Part shown: positions 18,601 to 26,957 of the stretch, piece by piece
Numbering within the stretch: the first letter of the stretch is position 1
Layout of the letters: every line of letters starts with the position of its first letter
From: JAEUIE01 sp046350055
GTDB lineage: Bacteria > Planctomycetota > Planctomycetia > Gemmatales > HRBIN36
DNA length: 64,000 nucleotides
NCBI GenBank assembly: GCA_046350055.1
Contig: JAXMBC010000001.1
Location: forward strand, 496,001 to 560,000
Direction: 5' to 3'
Notes under the pieces: generated by a model
The model's input: only the letters and a program-made list of their open reading frames with translations
Told to the model about the DNA's origin: nothing
Databases searched by the model: none
Made by a program: the position numbers and the translations under genes

Positions 18601-19860
18601 GAAACGGTGGCGAGTGTGGATCCGCTGCTGCGGCGCAGCAGTATGGTTTATGACACTGCCGGGCAGATGAAGGCGAGCATCAGTCCACTGCTCAATCGAA
18701 CCACGATGATCTACGATTTCCTGGGTCGTCAGGTGGCGGTGCGGAACGCGCTCAACTACCGCACGACCACGGTGTATGACATGGCGGGAAGAACCGTGGC
18801 AATGGTGGATGCCCTCGCAAATCGCAGCACCACGGTCTATGACAGCGCCGATCGTTCGGTGGCAATGATCAATCCGTTACTGTTTAGAACGACGAACATC
18901 TACGACGTGGCCAACCGCACCGTGGCGGTGCGGAATGCACTCAACAATCGGACGAGCTTCGTTTACGATGCCGCGAACCAGCAGCGGCGGATGACCAACG
19001 CTCTGGCGAATAGCACCACCCAGCTTTACGATGCTGCTGGTCAAACAATTGCCACCATCAACCCGCTACTCTTCCGCACGAGCTATCTTTATGATGGTGT
19101 AGGCCGGCAGCTCGCGGTGCGTGATGCGAACAACAATCGCACCACGACGATCTATGATGTGGCCGGTCGCAATGTGGCCTCTCTGAATGCCCTGAACATC
19201 CGGGTGACCACGGTCTATGATCGGGCCAGCCAGCGCATCGGACTGGTCGATGGCCGGGCCAATCGCACCAGCTTCGCCTACGATGCCAACGGGCGGCAAG
19301 TTTACGTCATGGATGCCTTGCTCCGCCGCACCACTTACGGGTATGATAGCGCCAGTCAGCAGACACTCCGCATCGATGGCCGGAGTCTGAGAACCACCTA
19401 CGCCTACGATGCCGAGGGCAAGACCACCGGCTGGAAGTATCAGGACCAAACCCGCGCCACCCAGGTCTACGACGCCGTGGGACAACGCGCCAAGATACAG
19501 GACTGGACGGGACGCTACACGTACAGCTGCGATGCCGTGGGCCGGACGCTACTGGCTTCGGATAGCTTCGCCAAGCGGATCACGTATGAGTACGATGCCG
19601 TGGGGCAGCGGGTGAGGATGCGGGAACCTGATGGCGGCCGATTTACCTACTGGTATGATGGCGTGGGCCAGATCACGAGGTTGCTCAATCCCTTCCAAGA
19701 AAACACTACGTTTGCTTATGATGTAGCTGGTAGGCGGACGATGCAGAAACTCGCCAATCGTGTGCGGGCCAGTTACAGTTACGATGCAGCTGATCGGCTC
19801 ACGACGCTGGCAAACGTGCGGGCGGATGGCACGTATGTGTCAAGGTATGATTACGCTTAC
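15611..19860 (+). repeat. Long inverted repeat, copy A (RHS core)
   Basis: The DNA from about 15611 (upstream leader) through about 19860 is nearly identical to the reverse complement of about 34240-38490. Differences are scattered substitutions, mostly in YD repeats at about 18.6-19.6 kb. Similarity collapses abruptly after the YVSRYDY block. End points are by eye, within a few tens of bases. Confidence 0.85.
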
Positions 19861-21270
19861 GACAACACAATGAATAAGACGCGAGTCATTGAGGCCAATG
19901 GTGACCGGGTGACTTGGAGCCATGATAAGACATACCAACTGACAAGGGAAAGAAGAAGTGGGGCGAATGCTTATGACATAACCTATACCTATGATGCCGC
20001 ACAGAATAGACGAATGATGATCGATTCGAATGCCAGGACGACGTATACCTGCGATTCCGTCAATCAACTTAACTGGCTGCATGATGACACGGGGAAGACG
20101 ACGTTCAGCTATGATAAAAACGGAAACCAAACACTTGAACGAACTCCAGCGGGTAACAGCAACACCTATGTATGGGATGGTGACAATCGACCTATTACAT
20201 ACAAGACAGTTTCTGCTGTAACGACTTTTGTGTATGATTTCAATGGCCGTAATATCGCACTAAACGATTACCATACCACTTACGATTTAACCACGGTGTT
20301 ATCATCTTTAAATACATCTACAGACGAGATTGCCCTGTATACTAGCGACCGCGCCCTGCTCAGTGAATTTGGAAATGCGAGCCGCTACTACACTGGAGAT
20401 GGATTCAATAATGCAACGGCACTTGTCGATAGTTCGGCTACCATAAATAACTTGTACGTGTATGACTATTTCGGCAATGCCGTGCTTTCTCAAGAAGCCA
20501 TAACTGCGTTTTATCGATTCTATGGACTGCACGGAGCCTATACTGTAAGCGACGCTAATATTATGTTCGGTTATAACATTTCCTACAATAATGTTTTATC
20601 ATATATACTCAATCGCCAAGAAGACAAGATGCAAATGTGCAATAAGGCTATGGATAATGTACTGAGTTCCAAATGGCTGCAACATCTATTGAAGTCAACG
20701 AAATGCCCCTTGCCACCAATGAGGTGTGCAAGCAAAGGAGCAGATTCAAGGTGTAACAATATAATGTTTGGCGGCGGATTTGATGGCAGAGTCATTACGA
20801 TATGTTATGATAATCATGAATCTCAATCTAGCATGGAGTACGCTATGCGGCATGAGTTAATTCACTACTTTGATTTATGCACAAAGTATACTGAAAAGAA
20901 ATATCGTTCAAAATGTTTGCGGCATGCATGCGGTGAGATATTAGCTTATTGGCTATCCGGAGAGTGCTCATGCCCGCCTAAGCAGATCCCACGAACAACA
21001 GAGTCAGACTGTGTACTAGCCTATGGAAGCGGAAGTGTGCTTGAATCTAAGCCATGCAGTTTTAAGGATATGCCGCGATTGCCAGGCATTGATACTGAAA
21101 AAAATGGAATACCCTATGCGCTCTGTTGCGTATGGCTCGAATGCGCAACTCAAAACCCAATACACTCAAGATTGCCTATGCCACAATTCTGTCGAGATTT
21201 CTTTGACAATCTAATTCATGCTACTACGTTTTGCGAGCTACTTGCTAACGGTCGAGGCGATAGCAAATGA
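15706..21270 (+). CDS. Giant YD-repeat (RHS) protein 1 with zinc-peptidase tip
   Basis: 1854 aa from the ATG at 15706 (GGTGGGAG upstream). No classical signal peptide is seen. Residues ~60-105 are a Gly/Cys-rich stretch of GGCGCGG-type repeats. Residues ~170-1540 hold dozens of YD repeats of the form NPLxFRxTTxYDxAGR, expected to form an RHS shell. The C-terminal ~300 residues differ from RHS 2 and are AT-rich. They contain HELIHYFD (His1716) and then HACGEILAYWLSGECSC, the layout of Atp23/M76 metallopeptidases. By analogy with polymorphic RHS toxins the tip would be the effector. The next gene starts 20 bp downstream. The first ~4.2 kb is near-identical to the inverted copy at 34.2-38.4 kb. 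Confidence 0.85.
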   Translation: MYQCVVTEDTLPRSGTVTMGGGSPTPPALGSSDGCQGSGCCSPGGTNIVIGDQPPFWHGGTMPGSGGSGHGGSGGGGGCGCGGSCGGGCGCGGSCGCGISAPAIPRPGLTLPAPITVADTIQDSSVFPRASFSSPALNTLQAQFSELSKDAGHSLGEYNGHVGAFPVVEPVSGTLYAMLTPPVGGLFDPFPQFFYAGKSPAASTYGYGWNCTWDRTLVMVSSTVVNVVVASGTSFVFSGKDVSGYYSPASGLSSSVQESGSGWNEVTDTGTKYRYDSSGLLKYVANGSDTRWTVTRDGGGRINFITDPFLRRTSFAYDGSNKIRRLTDPANRITSFVVDGSGDLTKFTRPDGNRTTMAYDGNHRLTGWNPLGGPRYTLAYDGSTGKATSLLWPLGGRVSLTYRYKFGTIPVGTVISDAHYLRTTLTYTNGVLGSVRNPLAQICTFTYSNGFLASYTNPLLSAWVVGNQSNVTYGRRALSFAPPPLVFPPPEDNYFVGVNSSGQSTSIVDANGNSTLFRYDGNKNRIASIDPQSRRNTYLYNSRGQLAGILNPLLFRSTYLYDSVGRLQAWLNPANQRYSFGYDAYSQVNWHSTPAGTRTTYLRDIVGRVQSVIDPLRRRTSYVFDAGVRVSSVINPLNFRVSYLFDAAGRTVAKIDELGARTTAVYDHGEDHPYRMVDPMGRITTSVFDNAHRKIASINPLSFRNTTVYDAAGNPIAKVDPLLRRTTTIYDERNRVKAQINGLNFRTSYLYDNSDRLTAVVNALNQRTTTIYDTLFNPVARVNALGFRTTTVYDRANQPVSMISPLLQRNTMVYDGSGRVKATINPLNFRTSYLYDSEGRQSVVVDPLQRRNTTVFNTAGQVIAQVDGLGRRNSMIYDAAGRSLATINPMLQRNTSVYDAANRVIAGINPLNFRSTTVYNAVGQTVARIDPLGRRGTMVYDAGGRDVASINPLNFRNTTVYNATDETVASVDPLLRRSSMVYDTAGQMKASISPLLNRTTMIYDFLGRQVAVRNALNYRTTTVYDMAGRTVAMVDALANRSTTVYDSADRSVAMINPLLFRTTNIYDVANRTVAVRNALNNRTSFVYDAANQQRRMTNALANSTTQLYDAAGQTIATINPLLFRTSYLYDGVGRQLAVRDANNNRTTTIYDVAGRNVASLNALNIRVTTVYDRASQRIGLVDGRANRTSFAYDANGRQVYVMDALLRRTTYGYDSASQQTLRIDGRSLRTTYAYDAEGKTTGWKYQDQTRATQVYDAVGQRAKIQDWTGRYTYSCDAVGRTLLASDSFAKRITYEYDAVGQRVRMREPDGGRFTYWYDGVGQITRLLNPFQENTTFAYDVAGRRTMQKLANRVRASYSYDAADRLTTLANVRADGTYVSRYDYAYDNTMNKTRVIEANGDRVTWSHDKTYQLTRERRSGANAYDITYTYDAAQNRRMMIDSNARTTYTCDSVNQLNWLHDDTGKTTFSYDKNGNQTLERTPAGNSNTYVWDGDNRPITYKTVSAVTTFVYDFNGRNIALNDYHTTYDLTTVLSSLNTSTDEIALYTSDRALLSEFGNASRYYTGDGFNNATALVDSSATINNLYVYDYFGNAVLSQEAITAFYRFYGLHGAYTVSDANIMFGYNISYNNVLSYILNRQEDKMQMCNKAMDNVLSSKWLQHLLKSTKCPLPPMRCASKGADSRCNNIMFGGGFDGRVITICYDNHESQSSMEYAMRHELIHYFDLCTKYTEKKYRSKCLRHACGEILAYWLSGECSCPPKQIPRTTESDCVLAYGSGSVLESKPCSFKDMPRLPGIDTEKNGIPYALCCVWLECATQNPIHSRLPMPQFCRDFFDNLIHATTFCELLANGRGDSK

Positions 21271-21289
21271 CCCTTGGTGGAGGAAAGCA

Positions 21290-21772
21290 ATGAGTGCCGC
21301 TGTTCTTGCAATCTCTCTTTTATGCAATGCGCTATTTGCATTTACACTGGCGTATAAAGGTGATGTTGTGCTAGTTAAAATAAGATCTATACACGTATAC
21401 AAGGCATTTGCGACATATGATATTACTCTGTATAGTTATTCAAATAGAGATATGCATATACATTATCATGAGATAGGCATAGCGATTGAAAAATCTTGTA
21501 ATCTCAGTAAGCAGGAAATAATGAGTAATAATGAAGCGTCCGTTAGGTACATGCATTCTAAAATAAGAACACCAGTATCTCTAACAAATGGGGAATGCAA
21601 GAATATGCTTGTTACACTACATGTCGCCTATGATATCCAGCAAAAGCTTGGTATGAAGGGCTACATCATTGCCGATATTGTTGGGAGTACTCCCGCGATG
21701 AGCCTAAAGAGCCATGATCGTGCATTGCTCTATGGCATCGGGACTGCAAAAGTAACTGTCATGTCAAAGTGA
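21290..21772 (+). CDS. Candidate immunity protein for RHS 1 (membrane-anchored)
   Basis: 160 aa from the ATG at 21290 (GGAGG at 21278-21282). One N-terminal transmembrane or signal segment, AVLAISLLCNALFAFTLAY, is followed by a beta-rich domain containing two cysteines. The gene is AT-rich like the RHS tip and unlike the RHS core. Small genes directly after RHS tips usually encode the cognate immunity protein; that role here is inferred from position and repeated at both other RHS loci. Confidence 0.55.
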   Translation: MSAAVLAISLLCNALFAFTLAYKGDVVLVKIRSIHVYKAFATYDITLYSYSNRDMHIHYHEIGIAIEKSCNLSKQEIMSNNEASVRYMHSKIRTPVSLTNGECKNMLVTLHVAYDIQQKLGMKGYIIADIVGSTPAMSLKSHDRALLYGIGTAKVTVMSK

Positions 21773-21868
21773 ACACACTTCCATGCCTAAATAGCGCCCT
21801 GTCCAGCCGAAAGTGTTCTGAGTTTGCGAGGCACGAAGGCGTAGAGTGTGGGTTCAATCAAACAGTAT

Positions 21869-21960
21869 CATTTAGTTCAATCTCGACCGTTCCAGGGCAT
21901 CATTTAGAGTCGTAGTGGTTGTCGTATTGTTTGGTAAAGTCACGGGAGGCACTGACCTAG
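21869..21960 (-). repeat. Element-end repeat shared with 61856-61945
   Basis: On the minus strand the segment runs from GTCAGTGCC through CCCGTGACTTTACC to GAGATTGAACTAAA. Almost the same sequence occurs on the plus strand at about 61856-61945. It probably marks one terminus of a mobile element whose recombinase start survives at 22004. Confidence 0.5.
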
Positions 21961-22003
21961 GGGTTGGTGCCTTGTTCATTTTTATGTGACACAGGAGGGA
22001 GCA

Positions 22004-22204
22004 ATGCGACGGTGGCTTGAGTTGACAACCGGGTATCTGGCAGCGTGCCAGGCACGAGGGATGTGTGAGGAACGTCGTAAGGCAACAAGAAGAGAGCTGG
22101 AACGGCTTGGATCGTGGCTCTTGACAACCCGGTCCACGCTTGCCCTGGAGGAGATCGATACAGAGCTTCTGGTGAACTTCATTCGCAGTCGTTCCGTGTT
22201 CAAG
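22004..22204 (+). pseudogene. Truncated tyrosine-recombinase-like gene
   Basis: A good ribosome-binding site (AGGAGGG) precedes MRRWLELTTGYLAACQARGM and EELDTEL-type helices typical of the N-terminal core-binding domain of tyrosine recombinases (here EEIDTELLVNFI). The frame is cut after 67 codons exactly where a TGTCCCCG transposon end begins (22205). No catalytic domain remains. Confidence 0.5.
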
Positions 22205-22345
22205 TGTCCCCGTCTTAATTCTGGTCGCACTCATTCCCAAATTAACTCTGTAACGAATCCGGCCTTCGAGAGGCCCGTTTCCTGAATTGTTGTGCAAACT
22301 GTAGACGGGGTGTACGACGGGGCTGGCCAGATGAGAAAAATGTAT
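22205..22345 (+). repeat. Transposon-end repeat E1
   Basis: Begins TGTCCCCGTCTTAATTCTGG, then GTCGCACTCATTCCC and later GAGAGGCCCGTTTCCTGAAT. It is about 140 bp and related throughout to E2 (22635-22790) and, inverted, to 32145-32293. TGT at the tip is typical of DDE elements with TGT...ACA ends. Confidence 0.55.
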
Positions 22346-22369
22346 GGGGTTACGATACCATTGGGTGGG

Positions 22370-22634
22370 CTGAAGATAACGTTCTAAAAGGTTGCGCACA
22401 TTCGTCGGGGCCTGGCGGCTCCGAGGGTAGTAGGACAGGAGTTCGAGGCACCTGTCAATGTGCGCCGTGGGAAGGTATCGGACTTCAGCAGGAAGAGAGT
22501 CCTGCCCGGCAACTGGGTCGTTCCAGCTGGTAGTAGTCGAAGTGACGAGGGAGGTAACAAGCTCGTTGAAGCCTTCGATGTAACGGTAATGCCTGGCATG
22601 ATCAGCGAGGAGTCAGGCCGTAACGCGAGTGAAC
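22370..22634 (-). pseudogene. Coding remnant of an unidentified mobile element
   Basis: One minus-strand frame reads HYRYIEGFNELVTSLVTS, then RCLELLSYYPRSRQAP and NVRNLLERYLQPTQWY without stops. The CLELLSYYPRSRQAP part is repeated at 61783-61850, next to the shared element end. I do not recognise the family. Both copies are fragments. Confidence 0.35.
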
Positions 22635-22790
22635 TGTCCCCGACCAAATTGTGGTCGCACTCTTTCCCGAATTAAGGCTGTAGCGATTTCGGCCTGTCAG
22701 AGGCCCGATTCCCGAATTGCTGCGTAATCTGGAGGCGGGATGTACGACGCTGCTGGTCAGATGAAGAAGAGGAAGCATGGTGGTACGATG
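22635..22790 (+). repeat. Transposon-end repeat E2
   Basis: Begins TGTCCCCGACC, followed by GTCGCACTCTTTCCCGAATT and the AGGCCCGATTCCCGAATTGC block. It is homologous to E1 and to the inverted copy ending ACA at 32293. It lies immediately beyond the CHC2 gene, as expected for the transposon terminus. Confidence 0.6.
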
Positions 22791-22816
22791 CTGGTAATTG
22801 GGTGGAAGAAGTAGTG

Positions 22817-23148
22817 TCACTCTTGCGATGCAGCGGAGGAGTCAGTGCACGGCAACCGGGAACGGTGCCGCTCGTACATCCGCACCAGGATGCTGACGGC
22901 GGATTTGAAGTCGTAGCCCATGGTGAGAGAAGCAGGTCGATGTTGTTGAGATTCTTCTTGCAGCCGAAGCAGTGGGCGAGGTTGTTGCGAGGGTTGACGG
23001 TGGCGAGCATTTCGCGGCACTGCGGACAGAGGAAGCGATAGCGTCCTTCGCTGCGTTTGGCAGGAGGGCCATCGGTGCCGAGGGCGGCGATGGTGACGGG
23101 CATGGGCAGATCGTTCCGGAGGTGACGTAGCAGTTCTCTGGTAATCAT
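22817..23148 (-). pseudogene. CHC2 zinc-finger protein of the transposon (frameshifted)
   Basis: The start MITRELLRHLRNDLPMPVTI leads into a primase-type zinc ribbon CPQC...NLAHCFGCKKNLNNIDLLL, which matches the DnaG CHC2 finger pattern. Near 22925 the frame breaks, and the homologous C-terminus (MGYDFKSAVSILVRMYERH) continues in another frame. The intact homologue at 44396-44722 shows the expected 108-aa product. Function in transposition unknown; DNA binding likely. Confidence 0.65.
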
Positions 23149-23232
23149 GGGATGCAGGTGGTGGAATGAGGCTGATGAGTGAGGGCTCGAACGAAGTGGG
23201 CGAAGCGAGAACACTTCGCCCACCGGTGATGA

Positions 23233-25254
23233 TCAATAGTCAACGAGGTCGGATTCCTTCTGCCAGTGGGGTTGCATCAGCACGCGATTGACGTTGTCGA
23301 TGTCAATGGTCTTGCTGGCACTGCGAACGGCTTCGATTATGGAGCCGACGCAGAGGTTGCGTGCCTTGCGCAGCACGCCATCAGCAGAACGGACGATGAG
23401 ATCGACAGCGGGTTGGGTGAAGGTGTTGTGTCCCAGCCCGACACGATCCAACTCCCGCAACAGGAAGTCACGCAGCGAATCGGAGTTCAGACGTTTGGTC
23501 ACGACGGAGTAGGTGACCCGGCTCTTGATGTCGTGGTTGACACCGAGGTCGAGGTTAGCCAGCAGACGCGGCTGGCCGATCAGCACCAGGTTGTGGTTCT
23601 TGGGGAAGTCCTCGAACAACAATCGCAACTGACGCAGGTTGGCCAAATCCATCAGATGTGCATCATCAAGGATGGTGGTCACACACTTGCCGGCGTGGTT
23701 GAGGTTGAAGGCCTGCTCGATGAGTCGGCGTTCGCACTTGAAGGCGGAACTGTCGAACTCGACGCGGAAGGCTTCGCAAAGGATCTTCACCGTGTTGGTG
23801 TAGGTGTGCAGCGTGCGACCGACGGTAGCGACCAGGTGCTGATTGTCAGGCAACCGCTGCAAGGCGTGCTTGATGACGCTCTTGCCGGTGCCGGGGCTGC
23901 CGAGCACCAGGCACAGACCGCCTTGCTGGCAGTGCACCTTGAGCGTGTCGAAGATCTCCTGCTGCTGGGGTAACAGAAGCAGTTCGCGAGCATCGAAGGG
24001 ATTCTGGGTGATGCCGAAGAAGGAGCGGATCATGCCTGCTCCTTTCGGCGTAAGAGGCCATTGGCGACCGCATCGAGCAGCCGGGCTGCGGAGTCGTTCG
24101 TTCTTGTAGTAGAGGATGACCGTCGGTGACACATCATCCTTGCAGCGTTCGTAGCGGAGTTGCACTTCCCGGTTGCGCAGATCGACAGGCGTTTCATAAC
24201 GTCTGCCCTCGAAGCTGAAGGTGTTGTCCTTCTTGACCTGGCGAGTGGCTTCGGCATAGAAGAGTTCGTCGCTGTGTTCGGAGGGTGCCAGGAAGCGGAT
24301 GCGATTCAGATCGATGCCGAAGCGGTCGATGGGTTTCATGCCGAGGGCATCGTGCTCGGTGGCGTTGTAGTCGTGTTCGACCCAGTCGGTGAACTGACGA
24401 TTGAGCACATCGAGGGAGGAGAGATCGAGCTGGCGGACCAGCAGCTGATCACGCACACGGCGGAAGAACCGCTCGATCTTGCCCTTGGCTGCCGCATCGC
24501 GGACGGCGGTATGTCGCAGGATACAGCCAACGCGAGCGCAGATGAGGGTGATCTCCTGCGAGCAGTAGATGGAGCCGTTGTCCACCAGCAGTTGTTCGGG
24601 CACCCCTCGTTTGTAGAAGGCGGCACGCAGCGTCTGCACCAGTGTCTCGACATTCTCCATGAAGAAGAACTCGCCATGACAGATCACCCGGCTGGTATCA
24701 TCCAGGAAGGCGATCAGCTTGGTCTGCTGACGTGAACCTGATGCGGTCGTGCAGTAGGGGCCGAACATGGTGTCAGCCTGCCAGAGCTGGTTGGCGAACT
24801 GCATGCTGAAGGCCAGGCGTTGCTTGTGATCTTCATTCGCTGGTGCCAGTAACTGGTACTCCCGCACAAAGCGGTAGAACGTCGTTTGCGCGATGCGAGC
24901 CGGATCAAGCAGCCCCTTCTCGATGCAGAACCGATACAAGGCCATCTTGTTGTGCCGCAGCTTCTGGAAGTGAGGCTTGGCAGCATTGATAGCTTCGAGG
25001 AGTTCTTCGGGAGTGACCTTGCGGGAGTGTCCTTTGTCCTTGCGGGGTTGGGGTGTCATGCCGGTGATGCCGTGGTTCTTGTAGCGGTAGAACCAGGTCT
25101 GGATGGTACGCCAGGTGAACTGACGTGCGTTGCCTGCTTCATCAAGGAAGGTCATGGAAGCAACGTGATGGACGCGTTCGTGGCGGGTACGTCCCGGAGC
25201 GGTGTCGATGGCACCGAGGACACGCATCTTGAGGTAAACCGACGGCTGCTTCAT
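23233..25254 (-). CDS. DDE transposase fused in frame to AAA+ ATPase
   Basis: 673 aa from the ATG at 25254 (GGAGAA upstream). Residues ~1-405 are a Mu/IS481-like transposase: HTH, then WQADTMFG (D), LLVDNGSIY (D), GKIERFFRR (E). Residues ~408-673 are an ExeA-like AAA+ ATPase starting MIRSFFGITQNPF, with Walker A LGSPGTGKS and Walker B TILDDAH. Near 24095 an alternative frame reads RLLDAVANGLLRRKEQA and stops with TGA overlapping the ATPase ATG at 24033. So the original layout was two ATGA-coupled genes, and a small frameshift has produced the fusion. Whether the fused protein works is unknown. Confidence 0.75.
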   Translation of the reverse strand: MKQPSVYLKMRVLGAIDTAPGRTRHERVHHVASMTFLDEAGNARQFTWRTIQTWFYRYKNHGITGMTPQPRKDKGHSRKVTPEELLEAINAAKPHFQKLRHNKMALYRFCIEKGLLDPARIAQTTFYRFVREYQLLAPANEDHKQRLAFSMQFANQLWQADTMFGPYCTTASGSRQQTKLIAFLDDTSRVICHGEFFFMENVETLVQTLRAAFYKRGVPEQLLVDNGSIYCSQEITLICARVGCILRHTAVRDAAAKGKIERFFRRVRDQLLVRQLDLSSLDVLNRQFTDWVEHDYNATEHDALGMKPIDRFGIDLNRIRFLAPSEHSDELFYAEATRQVKKDNTFSFEGRRYETPVDLRNREVQLRYERCKDDVSPTVILYYKNERLRSPAARCGRQWPLTPKGAGMIRSFFGITQNPFDARELLLLPQQQEIFDTLKVHCQQGGLCLVLGSPGTGKSVIKHALQRLPDNQHLVATVGRTLHTYTNTVKILCEAFRVEFDSSAFKCERRLIEQAFNLNHAGKCVTTILDDAHLMDLANLRQLRLLFEDFPKNHNLVLIGQPRLLANLDLGVNHDIKSRVTYSVVTKRLNSDSLRDFLLRELDRVGLGHNTFTQPAVDLIVRSADGVLRKARNLCVGSIIEAVRSASKTIDIDNVNRVLMQPHWQKESDLVDY

Positions 25255-25439
25255 GAGGATTCTCCTGGGTGGAGAGCCATTGCAGCAAAAGGAGGGGGCC
25301 TCGCCATGACAGCCTGTGTTGTTGCCTGGATTGGCCGAATCGGGTTCGACCGAAGACGACGAGGTGCGCTGGCAGTGTGGCAAGATGCGCAGCCAGCGGG
25401 AGTAACACGGTAGTGTCATGCGTGGTGATCGGAGTGAAG

Positions 25440-25976
25440 TTACAGGCAGAAGAGATGGATCGTGTGTTGGAATGCGGCGAGAGGACAATCGACTGGAAAG
25501 GTGGCTTGCAGATGAGCGATGACCTGGGCTTCAGGGCGGTTGGCTGACAACGTGGGTGATGGACAGCGCTTGATCAGTGCAGAACGAAGGGTGCTTTGAG
25601 CGCGTTGGAAGCGTTTCCAGAGCCGCTGCCAGGTGCGGTCACTCCGTTCGTATGCCATCGCACGAGTCGCCGCCGCGAGGCTGCCTGCAATCACCTCTCG
25701 CACGAAACGCCACACCACGTGCGTGCTCAGGCTCAAGCGGCGGATTTTGTCCGCCAGCCAGACACTGAACGTCCGCCCGCAGCCACGCTGAGAATGCCGA
25801 TTGCTGCAATAGACCCGCCGTGCCCGCAGCACTTGTCGCTGGCTCTCGTCGTAACCCATCAGGATGCCATGACGATTCAACGTTCCTGCCACCTGGCAAT
25901 GGGGACAAGGCATCAGCTTCAGCCGTTCCACCCACTGCGTCCACTCGGCTTCAGTGCGATAAAACGAATGCTCCAT
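25440..25976 (-). CDS. Zinc-ribbon protein of the transposon
   Basis: 178 aa, beginning MEHSFYRTEAEWTQWVERLK. An N-terminal CPHC...CSNRHSQRGCGRTFSVW arrangement gives a four-Cys zinc ribbon like those at the start of several transposases, followed by a helical HTH-like domain (WQRLWKRFQRAQSTLRSAL). It lies just upstream of the DDE transposase on the same strand, so it is probably the first gene of the element and may bind its ends. Family not identified. Confidence 0.55.
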   Translation of the reverse strand: MEHSFYRTEAEWTQWVERLKLMPCPHCQVAGTLNRHGILMGYDESQRQVLRARRVYCSNRHSQRGCGRTFSVWLADKIRRLSLSTHVVWRFVREVIAGSLAAATRAMAYERSDRTWQRLWKRFQRAQSTLRSALIKRCPSPTLSANRPEAQVIAHLQATFPVDCPLAAFQHTIHLFCL

Positions 25977-26201
25977 GCCTCACCCGAAATCCCACTTCTA
26001 CCCCAGCAGGCGAGTGCGAGGGAATGGCGAGGTCGAGAGATCTTCAACTGGCGAGGGGCGAGGGAGCCGACTGCACCGGTCTTACCGAATTACGCACGTA
26101 CTCCTCCTGCTCATCTACGATGGCAGTTCGTTTCCGTCCGGTGAATCACGTTCTTGACAGGTTTGCTAACCTCGATCTCTTTCTTTGGAGTCGAGGGTGT
26201 T

Positions 26202-26574
26202 ATGGCGAACCGGATGCGGAGTGAGGCGAAGGAGCGGTTGTGGCGGGAGCAGGTGTCGTCGTGGCAACGGAGTGGGTTGTCGATCCGGCAGTACTGCCAG
26301 CAGCATCAGTTGAACGAACCCAACTTCTACGCATGGCGTCGTGAACTGGCACGGCGAGACGAAGCCGGTGGCATTCCTGCCCACCCGGTTCCGCGCGCCC
26401 ATGCCGTCATCCGTGACATGGATGCCGGTTACGGTCGATTCATCAACGACGCCGGTGGTGGAAGTGCAACTCCCCAATGGGACGGTGCTGCGCGTTCCAG
26501 CCGGTGTGGAGCGTGTAACGCTGGAACGCATCCTGACGGCACTGCACCAAGCTACTCAGGAAGCACAGTCATGA
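26202..26574 (+). pseudogene. tnpA: IS66 TnpA (Orf1), frameshifted
   Basis: It starts MANRMRSEAKERLWREQVSS with the HTH WQRSGLSIRQYCQQHQLN. After about residue 60 the frame is lost (around 26395), and the conserved ending PVVEVQLPNGTVLRVPAG...LTALHQATQEAQS continues in another frame, stopping at 26574. The intact homologue at 44925-45302 shows the expected 125-aa product. Confidence 0.75.
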
Positions 26575-26957
26575 TCACGCTGCGACTGCCGGCCCGGGTG
26601 TTTTTGTGTCTTGCTCCCACTGATATGCGGAAGAGCTTCGATGGCCTGGCATCGGTGGTGTCCAGCACGATGGCTGCCGATCCTCTGGCGGGTGATCTGT
26701 TCGTCTTCCGCGGCAAGCGTGGCGACCGGATCAAGCTGCTCTATTTCGATGGCGATGGCTACGCGCTGTGGTACAAGCGACTGGAAGAAGGCACGTTTGT
26801 CTTTCCCGCTACCGGGAGCACTCAAGGCGAGTCGGGGCTGTCGATCCGTGCTGCGGACCTGGTGATGCTGCTGGATGGCGTCGATCTGAGCAGCGTCAAG
26901 CGGCAGAAACGCTACCAGCGTCCGTTGCCCCAGGTTGCTCAGGCTGCCTCGGCGTAG
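26571..26957 (+). CDS. tnpB: IS66 TnpB (Orf2)
   Basis: 128 aa, with ATG sharing ATGA with the end of tnpA. It contains the full IS66 Orf2 signature: PTDMRKSFDGLASVV, FVFRGKRGDRIKLLYFDGDGY and ALWYKRLEEGTF. It is essential for IS66 transposition, but its biochemical role is unclear. Confidence 0.88.
   Translation: MITLRLPARVFLCLAPTDMRKSFDGLASVVSSTMAADPLAGDLFVFRGKRGDRIKLLYFDGDGYALWYKRLEEGTFVFPATGSTQGESGLSIRAADLVMLLDGVDLSSVKRQKRYQRPLPQVAQAASA

Larger units (their letters stand above)
22635..26129 (-). mobile_element. Four-gene DDE/AAA+/CHC2 transposon, decayed
   Basis: Minus-strand order: zinc-ribbon protein (25976-25440), Mu/IS481-like DDE transposase (from 25254), AAA+ ATPase (from 24033), CHC2 zinc-finger protein (from 23148). 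A TGTCCCCG end is visible at 22635 (E2). The opposite end is not clear; the target-site evidence for the adjacent IS66 suggests sequence beyond 26129 once continued at 30655. A second, partial copy (ATPase tail plus intact CHC2 gene) lies at 43.96-44.83 kb. Transposase plus ATPase plus accessory zinc protein recalls Tn7/Mu-type logic. Confidence 0.6.

Noticed and set aside
15706..19860. Regularly recurring ~60-90 bp units that could suggest a CRISPR or satellite array
   Set aside because: The units are coding YD repeats (TTVYD-type) with variable sequence, not identical repeats with unique spacers.
26000..26129. Possible group II intron domain V for the second reverse transcriptase, read across the IS66 insertion
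   Set aside because: Sequence such as GAGTACGTGCGTAATTCGG resembles intron ends, but no hairpin with the domain V pattern could be drawn.
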